From positions 678,740 through 725,726 of the forward strand of contig NZ_PNXQ01000005.1 in assembly GCF_005217525.1 (NCBI RefSeq): a stretch of DNA of 46,987 nt. Reading direction: 5' to 3'. Numbering within the stretch: the stretch's first letter is position 1; each line of letters starts with the position of its first letter. A model generated the notes under the pieces. The model did not search any database, had not been told where the DNA came from, and saw nothing but the letters and a program-made list of their open reading frames with translations. The stretch comes from Paenibacillus terrae (GTDB lineage: Bacteria > Bacillota > Bacilli > Paenibacillales > Paenibacillaceae). Positions 10,211-19,629 of this stretch are shown here, piece after piece. Made by a program: the position numbers and the translations under genes.

Positions 10211-10297
10211 AACAGTTTCCTTCCTTCTTTACGTCGATAAATCCCATCTCTTCATTAAACCGAATTTGGCTCTTATGAAGCGGAAACTTCCCCCCAC

Positions 10298-10327
10298 AGC
10301 ATAAAAGGTCTGCTACCTTGTTGTCAA
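10298..10327 (-). promoter_or_regulatory. promoter of the LCP-CBS operon
   Basis: On the minus strand a consensus TTGACA (10322-10327) stands 18 bp upstream of TATGCT (10298-10303), about 90 bases before the LCP start. Confidence 0.55.
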
Positions 10328-10373
10328 AAGTGCCATGTCGTACGTAGTCAGACCCTCGTCACCACATCCACGC

Positions 10374-10404
10374 AAAAAAAGGCTTCCCCTCACGGTCAAA
10401 GCCT
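10374..10404 (-). terminator. Rho-independent terminator of the carboxypeptidase-like gene
   Basis: On the minus strand AAGGCTT pairs with AAGCCTT, followed by seven T, about 50 bases past the stop at 10457. Confidence 0.8.
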
Positions 10405-10456
10405 TGCTTGATGTTATAGCCAGTATCCTAAGTAGCTTTTAAAATCGTTCCTTACC

Positions 10457-11398
10457 TTAGCGCGGAGCCAGCTTCACTAAATTCTGCACCCTTACGGGGA
10501 AAGAGGTGAACAGAGCGAAACCATAGTCGAACAGCTTCCGTGTCTGCTCGAAGCGTTCCTCCTTGCTCGGCGCCCCCAGCACCACAGCTACCAGCCTTCT
10601 GCCATGCTGTTCGGCTGTGCCGGTGAAGCAATATCCCGCATCGCTGGTGTATCCCGCTTTCAGCCCATCCGTTCCTGCGTAAGAGTAGGGTCCCGCCAAG
10701 GAAGGCAGCATCCAGTTCGTATTACTAATATAGATGCCCTTATCCTTCAATTCCATCTGTGTACGACTGGACGTTCTCAAAATCTCCGGATGCGACGTAA
10801 TCAGGTAGGAGGCCAGCTTCGCCGTATCGCTTGCCGTCATTTGCGTTTCTCCCCGAATATTCTCGGGATGGTTAGGACCCAGCTCACTCTGCCCCGCTCC
10901 TGATGCATTGCTGAATCGGCTGTAGGACGTCAATCCAATCTTAGCCGCCTTGTCGTTCATACGCTTCACAAAAGCCGGTTCATTGCCCGCCGAGCGCTCC
11001 GCCAGTGCCACAGCCGCGTCATTAGCCGAATACACAACCATGCTCTGGAACAGTTCGGACACCGTCAGCCTTTCACCATACCGGAGTGACAGATTTACAC
11101 CACCCACCGTACTTGCGTAACGACTGATTTTCACTTCATCATTCCAGCCTAAACGCCCGGCACGAATATCCTCCAGCACCAGCAGCTCGGTCATGAGCTT
11201 GGACATATTTGCGGAAGGCATAGGCGTATCGCCATTCACATCCATCAACAATTCTCCCGTCTGCATGTCCATCAGCACCGCGGCTCCTGCATCCACATCC
11301 GGCTTACCGACCAGCAGCCTTGGTCCAAGTGTAATAAAAATCAATATAATAAGTACCGGGACCACAATAGCCCAACGTAACCAGTATTTTTTCATCAT
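10457..11398 (-). CDS. S11-family D-alanyl-D-alanine carboxypeptidase homologue lacking the nucleophile
   Basis: A 313-residue protein with an uncleaved-looking N-terminal membrane anchor (about 9-29) and a penicillin-binding fold similar to DacF along its length. The SxxK motif reads ANMSK (residues 63-67): Asn64 (codon at 11207-11209) stands where the acylated serine should be, three residues before Lys67. The SxN motif is present as SAN (124-126), and the KTG motif is KAG (247-249, in DGLKAGYTSDAGYCF). It is therefore probably a non-catalytic relative, or one with altered chemistry. The start at 11398 (MMKKYW) has GGGGG 8 bases before it; an in-frame ATG at 11413 does not. It has its own terminator. 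Confidence 0.85.
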   Translation of the reverse strand: MMKKYWLRWAIVVPVLIILIFITLGPRLLVGKPDVDAGAAVLMDMQTGELLMDVNGDTPMPSANMSKLMTELLVLEDIRAGRLGWNDEVKISRYASTVGGVNLSLRYGERLTVSELFQSMVVYSANDAAVALAERSAGNEPAFVKRMNDKAAKIGLTSYSRFSNASGAGQSELGPNHPENIRGETQMTASDTAKLASYLITSHPEILRTSSRTQMELKDKGIYISNTNWMLPSLAGPYSYAGTDGLKAGYTSDAGYCFTGTAEQHGRRLVAVVLGAPSKEERFEQTRKLFDYGFALFTSFPVRVQNLVKLAPR

Positions 11399-11496
11399 CG
11401 TAATAACCCCCATACTTTATTAGACGATGAAAAATCCATTTTGTCTGCAACTTTTCGAAAAAAAGATGTAATTTTTTTGTCTTTTCCACTCCACAG

Positions 11497-11525
11497 AAAA
11501 AAACCCGCCAATTCCTGCTTGCAGG
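11497..11525 (-). terminator. probable Rho-independent terminator of the opp operon
   Basis: On the minus strand CCTGC pairs with GCGGG (one G-T pair), followed by seven T, about 55 bases after the oppF stop. The stem is short. Confidence 0.5.
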
Positions 11526-11576
11526 CTGACAGATTTTTATAAATCAAATGATTCAAAAAGGCTTTCTACTATGGTT

Positions 11577-12542
11577 CTAGGCAAAATGACAGGCCACAAA
11601 ATGCTGATCGCCCGCATCCCGATACGCCGGAATTTCCGTTTTACAACGGGCCTCCGCCATAGGACAACGTGTATGGAACTTGCAGCCTGACGGCGGATTT
11701 GCCGGGGAAGGAATGTCCCCTTTTAGTACAATTCGTTGTCTCTTGATCGTCGGATCGGGAATGGGAACCGCCGACAGCAGCGCCTTCGTATACGGATGAA
11801 GCGGATTGCGGAACAGCTCCTCTTTGGAAGCCAGCTCCACCATCGAGCCTAGATACATCACACCGATACGGCTGCATAGATGCTCGACCACACTCAGATC
11901 ATGCGAGATGAACAGATACGTCAACTGCCGTTCCTGCTGCAAATCACTTAACAAGTTAATGATCTGAGCCTGAATAGACACATCAAGTGCAGATACCGGC
12001 TCGTCAGCCACGATAAAATCAGGATTCAAAATCAAAGCCCGTGCAATCCCGATCCGCTGACGCTGACCACCAGAGAACTCATGCGGATACCGATCATAGT
12101 GATAGGAGGATAGCCCGCAGATATCCAGCGTCTCGTTCACCTTTTTCCGCAGCTTGCTACGGTCAATCAATCCGTGATCCAACAGTGCTTCCCCGATGGC
12201 TTCGCCCACCTTAATTCTCGGGTTCAATGAGCTAAAAGGGTCCTGAAAGACAATTTGCAGCTTCGGACGAAGCGCACGAATCTGCTCCTTGCTTAACGCG
12301 TGCAAGTCCTCTCCCTTGTATCGCACCGAGCCCTCTGTCTTATCCATCAGTCTGAGAATCGTACGCCCAATCGTGCTTTTGCCACAACCGGATTCTCCTA
12401 CCAGACCGAAGGACTCTCCCTTATGGATGTTAAAAGACACATCATCGACCGCTTTCACATGTCCCACAGTACGCTGAAAAATCCCGCCTGTGATCGGGAA
12501 ATATTTTTTCAGACCTTCCACTTGAATTAAAGGCTCGCTCAT
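11577..12542 (-). CDS. oppF: oligopeptide ABC transporter ATP-binding protein OppF
   Basis: A 321-residue ATPase of the peptide/nickel family. It has Walker [11 protein letters not shown]-loop [13 protein letters not shown], signature [15 protein letters not shown], Walker [13 protein letters not shown], switch His in [10 protein letters not shown], and a C-terminal oligo_HPY region ([12 protein letters not shown] with a cysteine-rich [14 protein letters not shown] that may bind Fe-S, as known in DppD/OppD relatives). It overlaps oppD by 4 bases (ATGA). Together with OppD it powers OppB/OppC. Confidence 0.93.
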   Translation of the reverse strand: MSEPLIQVEGLKKYFPITGGIFQRTVGHVKAVDDVSFNIHKGESFGLVGESGCGKSTIGRTILRLMDKTEGSVRYKGEDLHALSKEQIRALRPKLQIVFQDPFSSLNPRIKVGEAIGEALLDHGLIDRSKLRKKVNETLDICGLSSYHYDRYPHEFSGGQRQRIGIARALILNPDFIVADEPVSALDVSIQAQIINLLSDLQQERQLTYLFISHDLSVVEHLCSRIGVMYLGSMVELASKEELFRNPLHPYTKALLSAVPIPDPTIKRQRIVLKGDIPSPANPPSGCKFHTRCPMAEARCKTEIPAYRDAGDQHFVACHFA

Positions 12543-13522
12543 CCCCGTTGCCCTCCTTCTTCCTCATATAGCCAGCAGGCAACCTTATGACCGTTCTTCT
12601 TTTCGTGCAGGGGAGGGGCCTGATCCTTACAGATTTGCATACATTGCGCACACCGATCATGAAAATGACAGTTTTCCTCCAGCTCAATCGGGTTGGGAAC
12701 CTGACCAGGGATCGAATACAGCCGATCAATCTTCTGATTAATGACGGGCTTCGCCTTCAATAACCCTTGCGTATATGGATGCTGCGGATTCTTGAACAGC
12801 TCAATGACGGGGGCCTCTTCAATCACGTTCCCGGCATACATGACGACCACATAATCGGCCATTTCTGCCACAACACCTAGATCATGCGTAATCAGCATAA
12901 TGGACGTTTTGAGCTTATCCTTCAAATCTCGCATCAGATCGAGGATTTGCGCCTGAATGGTAACGTCCAGCGCCGTTGTCGGCTCATCCGCAATCAGCAG
13001 CTTCGGATTACAGCTCAATGCGATAGCAATCATGATCCGCTGGCGCATACCACCGCTCAGTTCATGCGGATACGAATGAAATATTTCCTCCGAACGCGAA
13101 ATACCCACCAAATTGATCAGCTCAATCGCCCGGGTGCGTGCTTCCTTTTTACTCATTAATGTATGCATCAGCAGCGGCTCCGTAATCTGTTCTCCAATGG
13201 TAAGGACGGGATTCAGAGAAGACATCGGCTCCTGAAAAATAATTGAAATGTCATTGCCGCGAATTTGCTGCATCTGACCTTTATTCAGCGTTAACAGGTT
13301 TTTGCCCTCAAACCAGATTTCACCGTCTGAGGTATGGGGGGAATCAATCAGTCGCATCATCGTCATGGCCGTTACACTTTTGCCGCAGCCCGATTCTCCT
13401 ACCACACAGAGCGTTTCACCCTCACGTATTTTAAAACTGACGTCATTGACCGCTTTGACAGTTCCGCTGGAGGTATGAAAGTGGGTTTTCAGGTTACGAA
13501 ATTCAATCAAAGCATTTTCCAT
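12539..13522 (-). CDS. oppD: oligopeptide ABC transporter ATP-binding protein OppD
   Basis: A 327-residue ATPase paired with OppF. It has Walker [11 protein letters not shown]-loop [13 protein letters not shown], signature [15 protein letters not shown], Walker [13 protein letters not shown] and H-loop [12 protein letters not shown]. The C-terminus has [12 protein letters not shown] and the cysteine cluster [14 protein letters not shown]. The start follows AGTAGGAG. It lies 13 bases after oppC in the five-gene operon oppABCDF and could equally be called dppD/appD, as specificity is set by the binding protein. Confidence 0.93.
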   Translation of the reverse strand: MENALIEFRNLKTHFHTSSGTVKAVNDVSFKIREGETLCVVGESGCGKSVTAMTMMRLIDSPHTSDGEIWFEGKNLLTLNKGQMQQIRGNDISIIFQEPMSSLNPVLTIGEQITEPLLMHTLMSKKEARTRAIELINLVGISRSEEIFHSYPHELSGGMRQRIMIAIALSCNPKLLIADEPTTALDVTIQAQILDLMRDLKDKLKTSIMLITHDLGVVAEMADYVVVMYAGNVIEEAPVIELFKNPQHPYTQGLLKAKPVINQKIDRLYSIPGQVPNPIELEENCHFHDRCAQCMQICKDQAPPLHEKKNGHKVACWLYEEEGGQRG

Positions 13523-13535
13523 AAACGTTCGTCTC

Positions 13536-14459
13536 CTACTTCTTCATTTTAGGGTCCAGTGCATCGCGCAAACCGTCGCCAATCAGGTTAATCGCTACAA
13601 CCGTAATCAAAATACACATTCCCGGTGGAACCCATATCCAAGGCCGTTTGCGGAAGTCGATCAGATTGTTCGCAGCCGAAATCATATTTCCCCACGAAGG
13701 TGTGGGCGGCACAACGCCGATCCCCAGGTAACTGAGCGCAGACTCCGTGATAATCGCCCCGGCTACCCCGAGCGTAGCCGTAACAATAATCGTAGGAATC
13801 GTATTCGGCAGCAGATGACGGAATATTTTGCGGCGGTCTCTCAAGCCGAGCGCTTCCGTCGCCTGCATGAACTCCTGCTCACGCAGCGTAAGGATTTGTC
13901 CCCTGACCAGACGGGACAAGCTCGTCCAGCTCAAGATCCCGATAATGAGCATCAGAAAATAAATCCGGTTCGCTGGATCAACCTTCAAATCAGACAGAAC
14001 AGCACCTAAAATAATCAGCAGCGGCAAGGTAGGCAATGCCATAAAAATATCGGCAATCCGCATAATGATCGTATCCACGCCCTTGCGATAGAATCCTGCC
14101 ATTGCACCCAACGTCGCACCGATCACGACCGAAATAAACGTGGCCACCAGCCCCACCGTCAACGAAATACGGCCAGCCAGCATCGTACGCAGCAAAATAT
14201 CTCTGCCAAACTTATCCGTACCGAGCCAGTACTGGGCATTCGGGGCCAAATTTTTGTCAGACAGCTTGTAATCATCCAGATGATAAGGTGAAATTATCGG
14301 TCCAAATGTGCAAATAATCACCATAAGAATCAATATAATGAGTCCGGCCAAAGCCAAATGGTTCTGGTTAAAACGGCGAACGGCGATTCTCCATGGAGAC
14401 GCTTCAGGACGGATCGCCGCCTTTGGGTTAGTTTCAATCGTGACTGTTTCTGCGGGCAA
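13536..14459 (-). CDS. oppC: oligopeptide ABC transporter permease OppC
   Basis: A 307-residue permease with an N-terminal OppC_N segment (WRIAVRRFNQNHLALAGLIIL), six membrane segments and the EAA loop (EFMQATEALGLRDRRKIFRHLLPN). It uses TTG as start (14459), with AGGAGGG seven bases before it. It forms the membrane pore with OppB. The gap to oppB is 11 bases. Confidence 0.92.
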   Translation of the reverse strand: MPAETVTIETNPKAAIRPEASPWRIAVRRFNQNHLALAGLIILILMVIICTFGPIISPYHLDDYKLSDKNLAPNAQYWLGTDKFGRDILLRTMLAGRISLTVGLVATFISVVIGATLGAMAGFYRKGVDTIIMRIADIFMALPTLPLLIILGAVLSDLKVDPANRIYFLMLIIGILSWTSLSRLVRGQILTLREQEFMQATEALGLRDRRKIFRHLLPNTIPTIIVTATLGVAGAIITESALSYLGIGVVPPTPSWGNMISAANNLIDFRKRPWIWVPPGMCILITVVAINLIGDGLRDALDPKMKK

Positions 14460-14470
14460 TAGTATCCCTC

Positions 14471-15433
14471 CTACTTCAAGCGAATTCTTGGATCTGCCAT
14501 GCCATACAATACATCCGAGAGCAAATTACCGATGAGCGTAAGGACCGCCAGGAAAATAGTGAAGCCTAGCATAAACGGATAATCCCGCATACTGATCGAC
14601 TCCAGGTAGACCTGCCCCACACCCGGCCACACAAATACCTTTTCCAGAATCATCGCCCCGCCAAATAAAGCGGGCAGCTCAAAGCCAAGCAGCGTGATCG
14701 CCGGAATTAGTGCGTTGCGCAACGCATGCTTGAAAATAACCGTCCGTTCCTTCAAGCCTTTAGCGCGTGCGGTACGAATATAATCCTGACGAATAACCTC
14801 CAGCATACCTGTACGGAAATACCGCGTCAGGCTGCCTGTGCTCAGCATCGTAAGCACGAGCGTTGGCAGGAACATATGCTTGAGAACATCCACAATATAA
14901 GCCCATGAGCCTGACTCCATCCCTGCAGTTGTCATGCCGCCAACTGGAAGGATACCCCATTCCAGTGCAAATATTTTGATCACCAAAAGACCGATAAAGA
15001 AAGACGGCAGCGACATACACACAAATATGAATAACGTAACGAACTTATCGAATAGCGAATATTGGAATTTGGCTGAAAATACCCCGGCAACAACCGCAAT
15101 CAGCCAGCTAAAAATAAGACTGAAAAAAGCGATAATAAAAGAGTTCCATACATAATTGCCAATGACCTTCGTTACTGGCTGCTTATGCTGTAATGAGTCC
15201 CCCATATTCCCCTTCAACATATTACCGGCCCATATAAAATAGCGTTGGTACTCCGGCTTATCCAACCCGTAGATATGTCGTAGCTGCTGTGCCTTTTCGG
15301 CGGTCATATTCGGGTTCTGCTTGGCTGTAATATAATCACCCGGCACCATGGCTGAAATCGCAAATACGATAATAGATATGCCAATGAGTGTGGGGATGAG
15401 TTGCAGCAGTCTTCGAATAATATACTGCTTCAT
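14471..15433 (-). CDS. oppB: oligopeptide ABC transporter permease OppB
   Basis: A 320-residue permease beginning MKQYIIRRLLQLIPTLIGISIIVF, the classic OppB/DppB N-terminus. It has six membrane segments and the EAA loop (DYIRTARAKGLKERTVIFKHALRN). ATG at 15433 is chosen because TGGAGG lies 8 bases upstream; an ATG two codons earlier is too close to that site, and a longer upstream extension has no ribosome site. It follows the binding-protein gene by about 70 bases. Confidence 0.92.
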   Translation of the reverse strand: MKQYIIRRLLQLIPTLIGISIIVFAISAMVPGDYITAKQNPNMTAEKAQQLRHIYGLDKPEYQRYFIWAGNMLKGNMGDSLQHKQPVTKVIGNYVWNSFIIAFFSLIFSWLIAVVAGVFSAKFQYSLFDKFVTLFIFVCMSLPSFFIGLLVIKIFALEWGILPVGGMTTAGMESGSWAYIVDVLKHMFLPTLVLTMLSTGSLTRYFRTGMLEVIRQDYIRTARAKGLKERTVIFKHALRNALIPAITLLGFELPALFGGAMILEKVFVWPGVGQVYLESISMRDYPFMLGFTIFLAVLTLIGNLLSDVLYGMADPRIRLK

Positions 15434-15504
15434 AATCATTCCTCCAGACGAATAAAGAAGTGATATGCCCAGCCCGTGAGAGCTGAGCATACGATTGGCA
15501 ATCC

Positions 15505-17238
15505 TTATTGTGCGAGTTGAGCGTTATACAGACTGAATTCAAAATCCTTGTATGGTGTAATTTCTAAGCCGGATACACGCCCATTAACTGGCCACATATC
15601 TCTGCGCTGATACAAAAAGATGGCTGGCAAATCCTTGTTCAGCTCTTGATACAGCTCCTTGTAGATCACTTTACGTTTCTCTTGATCCAATTCCTTTTTA
15701 CCCGCAATCGTCAGCTCATCGACCTTTTTATTGGAGTAGCCAACATCATTTTGTGAGCCGTTCGTCAGGTAGACCGTTGTATCTGGATCAGGTGTCAATC
15801 CCCAGGCGGCAAAGAACATATCAAACTTGCCCGTATCTTTTTTATCCATAATCGCGTTAAAATCCAGTGTTTCAGAATTCAGCTTAATGCCCAGTTCCTT
15901 GTAGTTGTTGGACATAATCGGCAGCAAGGCCTCTACTACTGGATTATCCGCAGTCGCTGAGAAGTTAATGGTAAACTTTTCACCATCCTTCTCACGGATA
16001 CCGTCCGCTCCAACCTTCCAGCCAGCCTCATCCAGCAAAGCCTTTGCTTTAGCGGTATCAAACTCATATTTGTCAATGCCTTCATCCGTATAAGACCAGG
16101 CTTCTGTAGACTGTGGAATGTTAATGACGTTCGCATACGGACCGTACACCCCTTCCACAATCTCCTTCCTGTTCAAACCGATGGTCAGAGCTTGGCGCAC
16201 CTTAGGGTCCTGAAATTTCTTTTCTTTGTGATTAAATGCAATATATCCGTAGCCGTTGGTCGGCATAATATTCACGTCCAGGAAGCCCAGAGACTTCAAT
16301 TCCTCTACGTTATCTTCTGTAACCGTAACATTGTCTATATCCGTTTCACCCGTTTGCAGCATAGACAAGTTAGTTTCGTCTGTCGTCGTTTTGAAAATAA
16401 CCGATTTTACCTTCGGTGCGCCCTTGAAGTAGTTAGGATTGGCTTCAAGCACGACTTGTTGACCTGGGGAGAAGCTTTTCAGCACATACTGCCCGGAGCC
16501 GATTGGCTTATTATTAAGCGCCTTGATGCTGTCCAGACTGCCCTTTTTGAAACCTTTTCCGTAATAAGCTTCTGGCATGAAGTATTGCTCACCCAGAAAA
16601 TCCTTTGTATAAGCTGTTGCTTCTGTAACGGTTACCTCTACCGTATTATCATCAATGACCTTGATACCGGAAATATCATTCGCCTTGCCATCGTGATATT
16701 CTTTACCGCCTTTAATCTTAAAAGATAAAACATCGCTTTCTCCATCGTAATTCGGATCATGCAGTACCTTCAGGACAAAAGCATAATCCTTTACTGTTAC
16801 TGGCGTTCCGTCACTATACTTCACACCTGGTTTCAGGTGGAACGTATATTTCAGGCCATCCTGCGACACATCAATCTTGTCAGCCAAGCTATTTTCGTAT
16901 GTACCATCTGCTTTCACCTGTAAAAAGGAATCAAATACGGTTCTGACTACATATAGATCGTAAGTTGTTTGCCAGAATAACGGGTTAAATACCCCTTTAG
17001 GTGATACCATACCTACCACAATGTTATCCTTCCGGTTCGTAGCACCAGGCGGATTTTGCGTCAGATCACTTGCTTTGATTACACCCTCTGTGACTTGTGC
17101 ACTGCCTTCTTTTCCCTCTGTTTTATTCTCCGTATTGCCCGGCTGCGCTTCATTAGCCCCTCCGCTACATCCTGCAAACAATACACCAACGAGCGTCAGT
17201 ATCATAAGCAAAGAAACCCATTTCTTCGTTTGCACCAT
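15505..17238 (-). CDS. oppA: oligopeptide-binding lipoprotein OppA (SBP family 5)
   Basis: A 577-residue extracellular solute-binding protein. A lipoprotein signal runs from KKW to the lipobox LFAGC (Cys24), followed by a flexible Ser/Gly/Glu-rich linker. The SBP_bac_5 body has LKPGVKYSDGTPVTVKDYAFVLK and FKGAPKVKSV. It is first in a leftward operon with oppBCDF, and imports peptides for nutrition or signalling. An ATG at 17247 immediately abuts AAGGGGG, whereas ATG at 17238 has it at a 9-base distance; the latter is preferred. Peptide length and sequence preference cannot be judged. Confidence 0.92.
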   Translation of the reverse strand: MVQTKKWVSLLMILTLVGVLFAGCSGGANEAQPGNTENKTEGKEGSAQVTEGVIKASDLTQNPPGATNRKDNIVVGMVSPKGVFNPLFWQTTYDLYVVRTVFDSFLQVKADGTYENSLADKIDVSQDGLKYTFHLKPGVKYSDGTPVTVKDYAFVLKVLHDPNYDGESDVLSFKIKGGKEYHDGKANDISGIKVIDDNTVEVTVTEATAYTKDFLGEQYFMPEAYYGKGFKKGSLDSIKALNNKPIGSGQYVLKSFSPGQQVVLEANPNYFKGAPKVKSVIFKTTTDETNLSMLQTGETDIDNVTVTEDNVEELKSLGFLDVNIMPTNGYGYIAFNHKEKKFQDPKVRQALTIGLNRKEIVEGVYGPYANVINIPQSTEAWSYTDEGIDKYEFDTAKAKALLDEAGWKVGADGIREKDGEKFTINFSATADNPVVEALLPIMSNNYKELGIKLNSETLDFNAIMDKKDTGKFDMFFAAWGLTPDPDTTVYLTNGSQNDVGYSNKKVDELTIAGKKELDQEKRKVIYKELYQELNKDLPAIFLYQRRDMWPVNGRVSGLEITPYKDFEFSLYNAQLAQ

Positions 17239-17428
17239 TCTGTTCATCCCCCTTAGTCGGTTCTTTTATTTAACAGCCTGTCTCTTTTCTGCGTTGATTC
17301 ATTAAAGCTTGAGGTTTGAAAATAAAGTCTGTGCATCCTCCTTACCGTTACCAATGATAGCGTAAACACGTGTTTTAGACCCTTGGTCAATTTAGGTGCT
17401 GATAACCTTTATATTTTTATTAAGGCTT

Positions 17429-17457
17429 ATCTTAAGTGTAAAATAATATCACGTCAA
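17429..17457 (-). promoter_or_regulatory. oppA promoter
   Basis: On the minus strand TTGACG (17452-17457) is separated by 17 bp from TAAGAT (17429-17434). This leaves a ~180-base leader. The 17248-17720 interval is otherwise A+T-rich and has no convincing gene. Confidence 0.5.
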
Positions 17458-17564
17458 TATCTTTTTTGTATAAAGTAAAAATGATCAACATCTATTTTTT
17501 GTACATTTTATGAAATATATTAGAAAAAAATACTAATAATATGAATTTTCATGTAATATAAAAT

Positions 17565-17588
17565 AACATATCAGATATCTGATATGTT
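17565..17588. promoter_or_regulatory. perfect 24-bp palindrome, possible operator
   Basis: AACATATCAGAT followed directly by its reverse complement, without spacer. It lies about 110 bp upstream of the oppA -35 and about 130 bp past the rpsR terminator. No T-run follows, so it is not a terminator; a protein-binding site is the simplest reading. Confidence 0.4.
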
Positions 17589-17720
17589 TACTCTGGCGAG
17601 TTGGGGAATGTACAATCACAAATGCGACTAGAAAAACTGAGCTACGCATACTGGTTAAACATGGATTGTATTATTAGTAAGTTACAATACATGGGACTTC
17701 TTGTCAACAAGAAATATCAT

Positions 17721-17753
17721 AAAAAAAGACGCCCCCGAAATCGGGAACGCCTC
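17721..17753 (-). terminator. Rho-independent terminator of rpsF-ssb-rpsR
   Basis: On the minus strand GAGGCGTTCCCGA pairs with TCGGGGGCGTC, followed by seven T, about 20 bases past the rpsR stop. Confidence 0.88.
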
Positions 17754-17773
17754 TTTTCTCTTCCAACAAACTA

Positions 17774-18046
17774 CTATTCAGTAGTGTAAGGAAGCAATGC
17801 GATTTGACGGGAACGTTTAACCGCAATTGTCAACATACGTTGATATTTCGCGCTTGTTCCAGTCACACGACGAGGAAGAATTTTTCCACGTTCGCTGATG
17901 AATTTTTTAAGCAGGTCTGTATCTTTATAATCAATGTGAGTAATTTTGTTCACAGTGAAGAAACATACTTTACGACGTTTGTTGCGACCACCACGACGAG
18001 CTGGTCTTTTGTTATCGTCTCCGCCTTCTCTTTGTCTGAAGCCCAT
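17774..18046 (-). CDS. rpsR: 30S ribosomal protein S18
   Basis: A 90-residue basic protein with the S18 core ([63 protein letters not shown]). The N-terminal tail is basic and Gly/Arg-rich. It is the last gene of the conserved rpsF-ssb-rpsR operon. S18 binds S6 on the 30S platform, and the S6:S18 pair can repress the operon through its leader. Confidence 0.98.
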   Translation of the reverse strand: MGFRQREGGDDNKRPARRGGRNKRRKVCFFTVNKITHIDYKDTDLLKKFISERGKILPRRVTGTSAKYQRMLTIAVKRSRQIALLPYTTE

Positions 18047-18067
18047 TCTTTGTCAGTCCTTTCCCAA

Positions 18068-18547
18068 TTAAAATGGTAAATCATCATCCGAAATGTCGAT
18101 CGGTTTTCCGTCATCGGAAAAAGGATCCTGATTGTTTCGCGAGTTATTATTCCCGCGTCCACTATTGCTGTTACCGCCTCCGAAAGGAGACTCCTCACGC
18201 GCAGCTCCACCGCTATTGCCGCCATCGCGGTTAGATTCCAGGAAACGCACATTATCAGCTACAATTTCAGTCACGTATACACGTTTTCCTTCATTGTTCT
18301 CATAATTACGTACCTGAACACGGCCTTCAACAGCCGTTAAACGACCTTTGCGAAGATAGTTAGCGCATGTTTCAGCAAGCTGACGCCAGGTTACGATCGG
18401 CAAGAAATCCGCTTCCCGTTCGCCGCCTTGACTCGTAAACGGACGGTCTACAGCCAGGGTGAACTGGGTTACTGCTACACCAGACGGTGTATAGCGCAGC
18501 TCTGGATCTTTGGTCAAACGACCGATCAAAATGACACGGTTCAACAA
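18068..18547 (-). CDS. ssb: single-stranded DNA-binding protein
   Basis: A 159-residue SSB. The OB-fold (residues 1-105) begins [23 protein letters not shown] and is followed by a Gly/Asn/Ser-rich linker (about 110-145). The acidic tip ends DDDLPF, the tail that recruits replication and repair proteins. It uses a TTG start with AAAGGAGGGG upstream. It is sandwiched between rpsF and rpsR as in other Bacilli (ssbA). Confidence 0.97.
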   Translation of the reverse strand: MLNRVILIGRLTKDPELRYTPSGVAVTQFTLAVDRPFTSQGGEREADFLPIVTWRQLAETCANYLRKGRLTAVEGRVQVRNYENNEGKRVYVTEIVADNVRFLESNRDGGNSGGAAREESPFGGGNSNSGRGNNNSRNNQDPFSDDGKPIDISDDDLPF

Positions 18548-18596
18548 TCCAATCCCCTCCTTTGAGCGTTGTTCATTACATAATCACGTACAATAA

Positions 18597-18881
18597 TTAA
18601 GCTACGTCGTTCGTAATGAGATAACGAATTACTTCGTCAGAAATTTTCATGATACGCTCAAGCTCAGCAACTACAGCAGGTTCTGCTGTGAAGTTTACCA
18701 GAACGAAAGAACCATCACGGAATTTCTTAATCTCATACGCAAGACGGCGTTTAGTTACATCGTGACTCGTAATTTCGCCACCGCCGTTGGAGATGATACC
18801 TTGGAATTTATCGACTGCCGCTTGAACAGCTTCTTGTTCAATGTCAGGACGAATAATGTACATCACTTCATATTTGCGCAT
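18597..18881 (-). CDS. rpsF: 30S ribosomal protein S6
   Basis: A 94-residue protein with the S6 signature (MRKYEVMYIIRPDIEQEAV, GGEITSHDVTKRRLAYEIKKFRDGSFVLVNF). The length is normal. It is the first gene of the rpsF-ssb-rpsR operon. The ribosome site AAGGAGG (18890-18896) is partly inside a hairpin, which fits translational control. Confidence 0.98.
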   Translation of the reverse strand: MRKYEVMYIIRPDIEQEAVQAAVDKFQGIISNGGGEITSHDVTKRRLAYEIKKFRDGSFVLVNFTAEPAVVAELERIMKISDEVIRYLITNDVA

Positions 18882-18892
18882 TCTTTACACCT

Positions 18893-18929
18893 CCTTATGG
18901 ACATAAGGCCCTCAATCTCGGTTGAGAGC
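18893..18929 (-). promoter_or_regulatory. rpsF leader: candidate S6:S18 autoregulatory RNA
   Basis: Two adjacent stems are present in a ~70-base leader. GCTCTCAA/TTGAGGGC (18908-18929) closes a loop with CCGAGA, carrying the CCG expected of the rpsF-leader motif. CCTTATG/CATAAGG (18893-18908) overlaps the Shine-Dalgarno sequence. Binding of the S6:S18 complex to such a loop is established for many bacteria; here it is inferred from the shape. Confidence 0.6.
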
Positions 18930-18958
18930 AAGGAACGAGCCTAAACTCGCACTAAAAC

Positions 18959-18987
18959 AGTTTACCAAATCGAGCAACTGATTGCAA
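18959..18987 (-). promoter_or_regulatory. rpsF operon promoter
   Basis: On the minus strand TTGCAA (18982-18987), 17 bp, then extended TGG-TAAACT (-10 at 18959-18964). The start would be near 18952. Confidence 0.6.
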
Positions 18988-19199
18988 CCTGCAATTGAGT
19001 CAATGCGATGTAAATCAGCTAATAAGCTTCATACATTCCATTCTTCACAATTTTATATGTACAGTAAGATTTATCTATATATTAGGAAGGAACTCGGTTT
19101 TTTCTGACATTCAGTGTGCTTGTTCCCGGATGTTTCTGCTCATATCGGCGCACAATAACCGTTGCAGTTCAATCCATGTAGTAAAGGAGGAATAACCTT

Positions 19200-19394
19200 A
19201 TGGGTGAAAAAACCGAATTCGAACCAGGTGACAAGGTCCCAAATGACGGCGTATATATGGAAGTGGGCGAAAAAAGCTTTCATACCGAAATTCAAAATCC
19301 GCAGTCAGTAACGCTGGAAAGAGGCGACTCTTTTCCGGAGACGACCAACCATAATCGCAAATGGAAGAAAAAAACGAAAGCCCGCGTTCATTAA
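19200..19394 (+). CDS. YjzC family small protein
   Basis: A 64-residue hydrophilic protein (MGEKTEFEPGDKVPNDGVYMEVGE...) matching the small YjzC family of spore-formers in length and in the pattern F.PG.K.PN.GVY.E.G and NPQ.V.L..GD.FP. It has a strong ribosome site (AAAGGAGG). The function is unknown. It is transcribed divergently from rpsF and against the direction of replication in this arm. Bases 18997-19199 between them hold no other recognisable feature. Confidence 0.75.
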   Translation: MGEKTEFEPGDKVPNDGVYMEVGEKSFHTEIQNPQSVTLERGDSFPETTNHNRKWKKKTKARVH

Positions 19395-19629
19395 TGTATA
19401 TTTTCTCGACATTCGGGCCATATTATAATCAGGCGATACAACAGAGAGGTGTGGTTCCGTTGGATGACGTAGCCGAACAAACTGTTAGGATATCCATTCC
19501 GGGCATTAGAAGCGTTAGGTTTGTGTAAAAGGGCTCTGTCTTTTCAACACTGGTATTGCTTGTCAGTACACCGAGTTTCGTGATGTGATTGGACAGATCG
19601 TATCCTGTTAAAAATGTATCGCCTACGAT

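Noticed and set aside
17544..17558. CodY-box-like AATTTTCATGTAATA upstream of oppA
   Set aside because: Only 11 of 15 positions match and it lies over 80 bp above the promoter; A+T-rich DNA gives such matches by chance.
17601..17789. 62-codon open frame on the plus strand
   Set aside because: No ribosome site and it crosses the rpsR terminator on the other strand.
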